DNA from: Methyloceanibacter stevinii
GTDB lineage: Bacteria > Pseudomonadota > Alphaproteobacteria > Rhizobiales > Methyloligellaceae
Direction of reading: 5' to 3'
DNA length: 64,000 bases
Assembly: GCF_001723355.1 (NCBI RefSeq)
Contig: NZ_LPWE01000010.1
Coordinates: forward strand, 1-64,000
A model generated the notes under the pieces. The model saw nothing but the letters and a program-made list of their open reading frames with translations. It made no database searches and was not told where the DNA came from. Shown piece after piece: positions 58,232 through 64,000 of the stretch. Both the position numbers and the translations under genes were made by a program. Within the stretch, counting starts at the first letter, position 1. Each line of letters opens with the position of its first letter.

Positions 58232-60079
58232 ATGACAATGTTTTGCTCGATGACAATGACACGCACCGCAACCGCTCTTGCCGCAGGCCTGTTTTGCACA
58301 CTCCTCCTCGCTCAGCCGGCGAGCGCCGAGCGCAAGCACGGGCTCTCCGCCTTCGGCGATCTCGCCCAGCCTGAAGACTTTGAAGCCTTTGCCTATGTCG
58401 ATCCGGATGCGCCGAAAGGTGGCGCGTTTTCCCTGATCGGTTGGGGCGGCGTCACCACGTTCAACAGCCTCAACAGTTTCATTCTCAAGGGCGACGCGGC
58501 TCAAGGGCTCGAACTTCTGTTCGATACCCTGATGGTGCGGGCGATGGACGAGCCGGATGCGGTCTACGGACTGATCGCCGAGAGCGCGGAAGTCGCGGAC
58601 GACCGCAAGTCCGTCACCTTCTATCTCCGCCCCGAGGCTCGCTTCTCCGATGGCACGCCCGTGACCGCAGACGACGTCGTCTTTTCGTTCGACATCCTGA
58701 AGGAAAAGGGGCACCCGCTCTATTCGCAGATGCTGCGCGACGTGGAGAAGGCCGAGGCGATTGACCCTGCCACCGTGCGCTACACCTTCAAGGGCGACCT
58801 CGTCCGTGATCTGCCGCTCACCGTGGCGGAACTGCCCGTGTTCTCCGCGGCCTACTACAAGGACAGGGCGTTCGACGAAACGACGCTGGAGCCGCCGCTG
58901 GGGTCCGGGCCGTATCTCGTCGACGACCTCAAACAGGGCCGCAACATTACGTATCGGCGGAACCCCGACTATTGGGCCAAGGACCTGCCGGTCAACAACG
59001 GCCGCTGGAACTTCGACACGATCCGCTTCGAGTATTTTCGCGACCGCACCGCCGGCATGGAAGCCTTCAAGGCCGGCACCTATGACCTCCGCGAGGAGTT
59101 CACCTCCAAGGTCTGGGCGACCGAATACGACTTCCCCGCCATCCGCGACGGGCGCGTGAAGAAGGACACACTGCCCGACCTGACGCCATCGGGAACGCAA
59201 GGGTTCTTCATCAACACGCGCCGCGACAAGTTCAAAGACAAAAGGGTCCGCGAGGCCCTGGGGCTGGCCTTCGACTTCGAGTGGACCAACCGCAACATGT
59301 TCTTCAACCTCTACGACCGTACGCAGAGCTATTTCGAGAACTCCCCGATGAAGGCGGAAGGCGAGCCCTCCGCCGCAGAACGTACATTGATCGAGGGGCT
59401 CGGCGTCGATGTCGATCCGGATGTGCTGGGGCCCGTGCCTTTGCCGCCGGTGAGCGACGGCTCCGGCCGCGACCGGGCGTCGTTGCAGCGGGCGAGCAAA
59501 CTTCTCGACGAGGCCGGCTGGCGCATCGAGGACAAGAAGCGCGTGAACGAGAAGGGCGAACCGCTGACGGTCGAGTTCCTCACTTTCGAGCCCACCTTCG
59601 AGCGCATCGTCGCACCGTTTGTGAAGAGCCTATCGCTTCTCGGGATCGATGCCCGTATCCGCCGCGTCGACCCGGCGCAGTATCAACAGCGCCTGAAGGA
59701 TTTCGATTTCGACATCACCACCCAGCGCTACGTGATGCGCAATACGCCAGGCGTGGAGCTGCGCAGCTATTTCGGCTCCGGATCCGCCGACCAGGTGGGC
59801 TCGCTGAATCTCGCCGGCATCAAGGACCCCGCCGTCGACGCGCTCATCGAAGAGATCATCAGCGCAGAGAGCCGCGAGGACATGCACACGGCTGCCCGCG
59901 CGCTCGACCGGGTGTTACGCGCGGGTCACTACTGGGTCCCGCACTGGTACAAGGCCTCTCACACCATCGCCTATTGGGACAAGTTCGGCCAACCCGAGAC
60001 GAAGCCGAAATTCGATCGGGGCATCCTCGACACCTGGTGGTTCGAGGGCACGGAGACCCATACGGCAGGCGAGCAGTAG
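58232..60079 (+). CDS. yejA: Peptide ABC transporter substrate-binding protein (YejA-like, copy 2)
   Basis: The protein has 615 residues, with signal peptide TATALAAGLFCTLLLAQPASA. KHGLSAFGDLAQPEDFEAFA and YVDPDAPKGGAFSLIGWGGV match the family, as does KDKRVREALGLAFDFEWTNR. The start region contains a 12-bp direct repeat, TCGATGACAATG (58229-58240 and 58247-58258), giving two in-frame ATG clusters 18 bp apart. The first has GGAAG 8 nt upstream. The two binding proteins differ enough to suggest different peptide ranges. Confidence 0.92.
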   Translation: MTMFCSMTMTRTATALAAGLFCTLLLAQPASAERKHGLSAFGDLAQPEDFEAFAYVDPDAPKGGAFSLIGWGGVTTFNSLNSFILKGDAAQGLELLFDTLMVRAMDEPDAVYGLIAESAEVADDRKSVTFYLRPEARFSDGTPVTADDVVFSFDILKEKGHPLYSQMLRDVEKAEAIDPATVRYTFKGDLVRDLPLTVAELPVFSAAYYKDRAFDETTLEPPLGSGPYLVDDLKQGRNITYRRNPDYWAKDLPVNNGRWNFDTIRFEYFRDRTAGMEAFKAGTYDLREEFTSKVWATEYDFPAIRDGRVKKDTLPDLTPSGTQGFFINTRRDKFKDKRVREALGLAFDFEWTNRNMFFNLYDRTQSYFENSPMKAEGEPSAAERTLIEGLGVDVDPDVLGPVPLPPVSDGSGRDRASLQRASKLLDEAGWRIEDKKRVNEKGEPLTVEFLTFEPTFERIVAPFVKSLSLLGIDARIRRVDPAQYQQRLKDFDFDITTQRYVMRNTPGVELRSYFGSGSADQVGSLNLAGIKDPAVDALIEEIISAESREDMHTAARALDRVLRAGHYWVPHWYKASHTIAYWDKFGQPETKPKFDRGILDTWWFEGTETHTAGEQ

Positions 60080-60082
60080 AGC

Positions 60083-60847
60083 TTAGGCCAGCCGCTCGAA
60101 GCGCTCGATCTTGCGAAAGACCGGCGCTGGATTGACGCCGAACGTATCCCGGAAGGCATGGCTGAAATGGGTCGCGTCGGCGAACCCGCTGTCGAGGGCC
60201 GCGTTCGTCATGCTGTCGGAAGCATGAAGCCGTTCCGCCGAAAGCCACAACCTCTTCCACATGCGGTAGCGGCGGTAGGGAACGCCGATCTGTTCACTGA
60301 ACAAATGCAGCACCCGCGATGGCGACAGGCCCAGCGCCTCCGCCAACTCGTCTTGCGAATGGTTGCGGTCCGGTTCGGCACGAATGAGATCGAGCACTTT
60401 CAAAATGCGCGGGTCGATCGTGCTGCCGGGATCTTCTGGAAACAATCGGTCGAGCAAGGCCTCCACGTCGGGCTGGCGGGGATCCTCCTCGAACACCCAG
60501 TGAAACGCCGCGACGATTTCGGGATCGTGAAAACTGCTCACCTCACCCTTTCGATACGGATAGCGCCGGCGGAACGCCGGCGCGGAGGCGCTCTCCGCGT
60601 CCACGAAAAGTTTTCCGTGCACGCCCCCTTCGAGGTTGAGAGCATGGCGCAGGCCCGGCGGCACCAGGGCGACGCGATAGCTTTGCCACTCGCCGTCGGC
60701 AAGCATCAGCTGGAACGGTTTGTAAATGCCCACATGCAGCACGGGTGCGCCGTAGACGTGGTCCTCCAGGTGCTGGAGCGGCCCGCAATACACGGCCCGG
60801 CCGTTGCCGATATAGAGTTGGGAATGAAACGGATGAAATCGGTCCAT
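60083..60847 (-). CDS. AraC-family transcriptional regulator
   Basis: About 254 residues from ATG 60847 (AGGAA 6 nt upstream). N-terminal cupin-like sensing part, C-terminal AraC HTH with DELAEALGLSPSRVLHLFSE, RRYRMWKRLWLSAERLHASD and FADATHFSHAFRDTFGVNPA. Convergent with yejA copy 2 and divergent from the LecA-like/DUF3047 gene, which is its most likely target (inference). Confidence 0.88.
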   Translation of the reverse strand: MDRFHPFHSQLYIGNGRAVYCGPLQHLEDHVYGAPVLHVGIYKPFQLMLADGEWQSYRVALVPPGLRHALNLEGGVHGKLFVDAESASAPAFRRRYPYRKGEVSSFHDPEIVAAFHWVFEEDPRQPDVEALLDRLFPEDPGSTIDPRILKVLDLIRAEPDRNHSQDELAEALGLSPSRVLHLFSEQIGVPYRRYRMWKRLWLSAERLHASDSMTNAALDSGFADATHFSHAFRDTFGVNPAPVFRKIERFERLA

Positions 60848-60963
60848 AGCAGGTTCCTGCAAGTCGAGCCTATGGTCGCTCGGCTATTGTCGCCGCGCAA
60901 GAACAAAGCCCCTGCACGGCAGGCAATCGGCGGGGCGCACAAAGGAAACGACTGGAGGAATGC

Positions 60964-62064
60964 ATGCAAGACAGGCCTCAACTCGATGGCGCGTCGTTTG
61001 AAGCGCAGTTCACGGTGCTTCTGCGCAACGCGCCCGCCGGCATCGTCAAGGACTTTAGCTTTGTCCAGGTACCGTCGAACCAGCCGCCCTGGCTCGACAC
61101 GGGGATCGACATCGCATCCGGCGACCAGGTTTCCACTTTCGCGGTCGGCACAACCTCGCTTCCCGGCACGCCCATCTCGTTTCCGACCGCGCTGCAACTG
61201 TGGAACAGGATCGGACCGGACGGCGAGATCTTCCGGGGCACACGAACCACCAACAGCTTCGAGGCCGTCAAGCCGGGACGGCTCTATGTCGGCACGAGCT
61301 TTCCCGGCGAGTTCGCCACCCGCACGGGCGGCCTTGCCGTGCCGCCGGAAGCCTACGCCATGGCCGACGGCATTCTCACACTTCTCGTGATCCGTTGGCA
61401 GATGGCCCCGCTCGATGCCTTGAAGCGACTCCAAACGGTCGGCGACGTGAACGGGATGGTCGCCGCCGAGATCGACCGTTTTGCGACCCAGGTTCCGGTG
61501 CCCAAGGGCTGGGAGTATCTGTGGTTCATCGGCCCGTCCGAGATCTACAAAGAGTGCAGCGACCACGGGCACGATCACGCGATCTGCTGCCACAGCGACA
61601 ACAACGGCGCCCTTCTGATCAAGGATTGCGTCGTGCCGCTGAAGCCGGGCACCAAAGTTTCCTGGTCTTGGCGCATGGAGAAGCTCCCGTCCGAGGTACG
61701 CGAAGATACTTTCCCGACCCATGACTATCTCAGCGTCGCGGTGGAGTTCGATAACGGCCAGGACATCACCTATTTCTGGAGCTGCGAGCTGCCGCTCGAG
61801 ACGACGTTCCGGTGCCCCATTCCCACCTGGGCGGAACGCGAGACCCACGTGGTCGTGCGGAGCGGCCTCGGCGACATCGGCAAATGGCTCTCGGAGGAGC
61901 GGGACCTCTACAAGGACTACGCGGAGCGGATCGGCGGCCCGATGCCCCAAAAGATCGTCAAAGTCTGGCTGATCGCCGTGAGCATCTTCCAGCAGACCGA
62001 GGGCAAGTGCCAATTCGCCGACCTCGCAATCCACGGCGAAAACGGCACGATCCCGGTCATGTAG
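60964..62064 (+). CDS. Unknown protein: LecA-like N-terminus fused to a DUF3047-like C-terminus
   Basis: The protein has 366 residues, no signal peptide. Residues about 25-135 (PPWLDTGIDIASGDQVSTFA, then LQLWNRIGPDG and VKPGRLYVGTSFPGEF) resemble the beta-sandwich of LecA-type galactose lectins and related carbohydrate-binding modules. Residues about 230-365 have the DUF3047 pattern: KVSWSWRMEKLPS, TYFWSCELP, HVVVRSGLGDIGKWLSEERD then LYKDYAERIGG. Middle section SDHGHDHAICCHSDNNGALL is His/Cys-rich. Both domain matches are by eye. It starts 117 bp from the divergent AraC regulator and interrupts the yej cluster. Frame intact. Confidence 0.72.
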   Translation: MQDRPQLDGASFEAQFTVLLRNAPAGIVKDFSFVQVPSNQPPWLDTGIDIASGDQVSTFAVGTTSLPGTPISFPTALQLWNRIGPDGEIFRGTRTTNSFEAVKPGRLYVGTSFPGEFATRTGGLAVPPEAYAMADGILTLLVIRWQMAPLDALKRLQTVGDVNGMVAAEIDRFATQVPVPKGWEYLWFIGPSEIYKECSDHGHDHAICCHSDNNGALLIKDCVVPLKPGTKVSWSWRMEKLPSEVREDTFPTHDYLSVAVEFDNGQDITYFWSCELPLETTFRCPIPTWAERETHVVVRSGLGDIGKWLSEERDLYKDYAERIGGPMPQKIVKVWLIAVSIFQQTEGKCQFADLAIHGENGTIPVM

Positions 62065-62337
62065 CCTCTAAAACAGCATGGGCGCCGCGCGAGGGCGTCC
62101 TGCCGGCTCACCGCGCGCGCTCCCACGGACGTGGGCCCCCTGGGCCCGAAGGCCGCCGTTTTGGCGCTTCACCGCCTAGCCTTACCAACTTGCAACAATT
62201 CTGGGCATTCTGTCGGGTTCCGTTCGCCTCTAGAATCCAGTAAGCAAAGTCTGCAAACGCCGATCCTCCGGCCCTACTGGCCTGAGCGGCGGCACTCATT
62301 TGCGACCGGCAGCGCAGCGACGGGAAGCCCGACACAA

Positions 62338-63456
62338 TTGGCCGCCTATATCCTCCGCCGACTCTTACTGATCATTCCAACGATGCTCGGCATCATGCTG
62401 GTGACCTTTGTCATCGTGCAGTTTGCGCCGGGCGGGCCCGTCGAGCGGCTGATCGCGCAGCTGACCGGCACCGATGCGGGCGCGACCGCGAAATTCAGCG
62501 GCGGCGGCAGCGACTTTGCCGGAAGCGGCGGTCAGCAGGGCATGCCGGGCGGCGACGTGAGCGGCGCCTCGTCGAAATACCGGGGCGCGCAAGGGCTGGA
62601 CCCCGAGTTCATCGCCAGCCTCGAGAAGCAGTTCGGTTTCGACAAGCCGGCCCACGAGCGCTTCGGCCAGATGATCTGGAACTATATGCGCTTCGATTTC
62701 GGTGAGAGCTATTTCCGCGACACGAGCGTGCTGGAGCTCATCGCCGAGCGCATGCCGGTTTCGATCTCGCTCGGACTTTGGATGACGCTCATCTCCTACG
62801 CGATCTCCATCCCGCTCGGAATCCGCAAGGCCGTGAAAGACGGCACCCGCTTCGACGTTTGGACATCGAGCGTGATCGTCATCGGTTATGCCATCCCAGG
62901 CTTCCTGGTGGCGGTGTTCCTGATCGTGCTGTTCGCGGGCGGGTCCTTCCTGCAGATCTTTCCTCTGAGAGGACTTGTCTCGGAGGACTTCTGGTCCCTG
63001 CCCTGGTACGCGAAGATCGCCGACTATTTCTGGCACCTGGTGCTGCCGCTGACTGCCATGGCGCTGTCGGCTTTCGCGACGACGACCTTCCTCACCAAGA
63101 ACTCGTTCTTGGAAGAGATCAGCAAGCAATACGTCACCACCGCACGCGCCAAGGGATTGACGGAGCGGCAGGTGCTTTACGGACACGTCTTCCGCAACGC
63201 CATGCTGATCGTGATCGCCGGATTTCCGGGCGCGTTTATCGGTGCGTTCTTCGCCGGGTCGCTACTGATCGAGACCATCTTCACGCTGGACGGGCTGGGA
63301 CTGCTCGGCTTTGAGTCCATCGTTAATCGCGACTACCCGGTCGTGTTCGCGACCGTCTACATCTTCTCGCTGCTCGGACTGCTGATCAATCTTCTGTCCG
63401 ACCTCACCTATACCTGGGTCGATCCGCGCATCGACTTCGAGACGCGGGAGGTCTGA
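62338..63456 (+). CDS. yejB: Peptide ABC transporter permease (YejB-like)
   Basis: About 372 residues with a probable TTG start at 62338 ([20 protein letters not shown], the standard YejB/DppB beginning). Six helices with the coupling EAA-type loop [20 protein letters not shown] and late [21 protein letters not shown] Gly/Ser-rich insert ([19 protein letters not shown], about residues 58-76) in the first periplasmic loop is longer than usual but is known in alphaproteobacterial YejB. The upstream in-frame region to 62131 and the 273-bp gap show no supported gene. Confidence 0.9.
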   Translation: MAAYILRRLLLIIPTMLGIMLVTFVIVQFAPGGPVERLIAQLTGTDAGATAKFSGGGSDFAGSGGQQGMPGGDVSGASSKYRGAQGLDPEFIASLEKQFGFDKPAHERFGQMIWNYMRFDFGESYFRDTSVLELIAERMPVSISLGLWMTLISYAISIPLGIRKAVKDGTRFDVWTSSVIVIGYAIPGFLVAVFLIVLFAGGSFLQIFPLRGLVSEDFWSLPWYAKIADYFWHLVLPLTAMALSAFATTTFLTKNSFLEEISKQYVTTARAKGLTERQVLYGHVFRNAMLIVIAGFPGAFIGAFFAGSLLIETIFTLDGLGLLGFESIVNRDYPVVFATVYIFSLLGLLINLLSDLTYTWVDPRIDFETREV

Positions 63457-64000
63457 TGGACGCACCGACCGACGTCACCGTCACAGAGGAAGTCGCGGCC
63501 GAGGGCATCCCACAGCCGCGTCCCTGGGTCTCCGCGCTCAACAGGCGCCGCTGGCAGACCTTCAAGGCCAACCGGCGCGGTTACTGGTCCTTGTGGATCT
63601 TTCTGTTCCTGTTCGTGATCAGCCTGTTCGCCGAGTTCATCGCCAACGACAAGCCCATCCTCGTCGAATACGAGGGCCAGCTCTATTGGCCGATCTTCCA
63701 GGCTATCCCGAGACGGATTTCGGCGGCATCTTCGAGACCGAGGCAGACTATCGCGACCCCGTCGTGCAGGAGCTCACCGAGAAGGGCGGGCTGGATGCTG
63801 TGGCCGCCGATCCGCTTCTCCTACAACACACAGAACAAGAACCCGCCGATGGCATTCCCGGTGAAGCCGACCTGGCTGCTCACCGACAAGGATTGCGAAC
63901 TCGCCGTCGAGAAGGGCTTCCACCCCTGCAATTCCAGTCTCGAGTGGAACTGGCTCGGAACCGACGATCAGGGGCGCGACGTGGTTGCTCGGATCATCTA
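63456..64000 (+). CDS. yejE: Peptide ABC transporter permease (YejE-like), partial and with compensated indels
   Basis: Starts [20 protein letters not shown] at 63456 (ATGA overlap with yejB) and runs off the window. First helix YWSLWIFLFLFVISLFAEFI, then NDKPILVEYEGQLYWPIF. One base lost near 63705 and one gained near 63790 corrupt the region between. Corrected, it reads DYPETDFGGIFETEADYRDP and the frame returns at GWMLWPPIRFSYNTQ. NWLGTDDQGRDVVARII is the conserved DppC/YejE segment before the coupling domains. Confidence 0.9.
   Translation, partial: MDAPTDVTVTEEVAAEGIPQPRPWVSALNRRRWQTFKANRRGYWSLWIFLFLFVISLFAEFIANDKPILVEYEGQLYWPIFQAIPRRISAASSRPRQTIATPSCRSSPRRAGWMLWPPIRFSYNTQNKNPPMAFPVKPTWLLTDKDCELAVEKGFHPCNSSLEWNWLGTDDQGRDVVARII

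Noticed and set aside
58229-58258. 12-bp direct repeat TCGATGACAATG at the yejA copy 2 start as an insertion target duplication
   Set aside because: The copies are only 18 bp apart with no element between them; it merely duplicates the start region.

Overview
The window is GC-rich chromosomal DNA of an alphaproteobacterium, almost certainly Hyphomicrobiales. The blocks rpmH-rnpA-yidC-engB-argB-HAD-dapD-DUF805-dapE, truA-fmt-def-rmuC and SRP RNA-dnaX-ybaB, and the divergent cytochrome c/kdsB-pheA pair, are arranged as usual in that order. The first 16 kb is an N-methylglutamate (NMG) pathway locus, so the cell probably uses methylated amines as N and/or C source. A Methyloceanibacter- or Hyphomicrobium-like methylotroph would fit, but the genus is inference.

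Layout. 1-3270 (minus): NMG dehydrogenase subunits mgdC (cut by the window edge), mgdB and mgdA. 3464-5217: a GlxA-type AraC regulator and an XRE-cupin regulator. 5333-10882: mgsABC, a type III glutamine-synthetase gene, a GNAT and a GntR/FadR regulator. 11008-16620: a GmaS-like gene, a sigma-54 promoter with an Amt transporter, a 58-residue membrane peptide, a second GmaS-like gene and a MetX-like hydrolase. 16883-21212: RND efflux adaptor and pump. 21312-26436: tRNA-Arg, a YcgN-like protein, a lipoprotein, an orphan histidine kinase, a flavin disulfide oxidoreductase and a TVP38 protein. 26632-41462: housekeeping genes (ribosome, membrane insertion, arginine and lysine/DAP synthesis, peptidoglycan, tRNA modification, translation initiation). 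41459-45242 (minus): a SitABCD-type Mn/Fe ABC importer behind a Mur/Fur-like box. 45295-54347: VOC protein, AmpG-like permease, recR, peroxiredoxin, ybaB, dnaX with SRP RNA, a secreted Ntn amidase, pheA and kdsB. 54506-55991: a membrane-anchored di-heme cytochrome c with an acidic repeat tail. 56290-64000: a Yej-type peptide importer (two binding proteins, two permeases) split by an AraC regulator and a LecA-like/DUF3047 protein.

How it works together (known pathway, inferred here). Amt takes up ammonium or methylammonium. A GmaS enzyme joins methylamine to glutamate. MgsABC converts gamma-glutamylmethylamide to N-methylglutamate. MgdABCD oxidises this back to glutamate, releasing the C1 unit. 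Three GS-family paralogues and a sigma-54 promoter tie the locus to nitrogen control.

Quality warning. At least fifteen genes carry one or more single-base indels, mostly losses in short G/C runs. They hit housekeeping and accessory genes alike and several are compensated within about 100 bp. This looks like sequencing or assembly error rather than gene decay. Coordinates for those genes span the interrupted reading frame.
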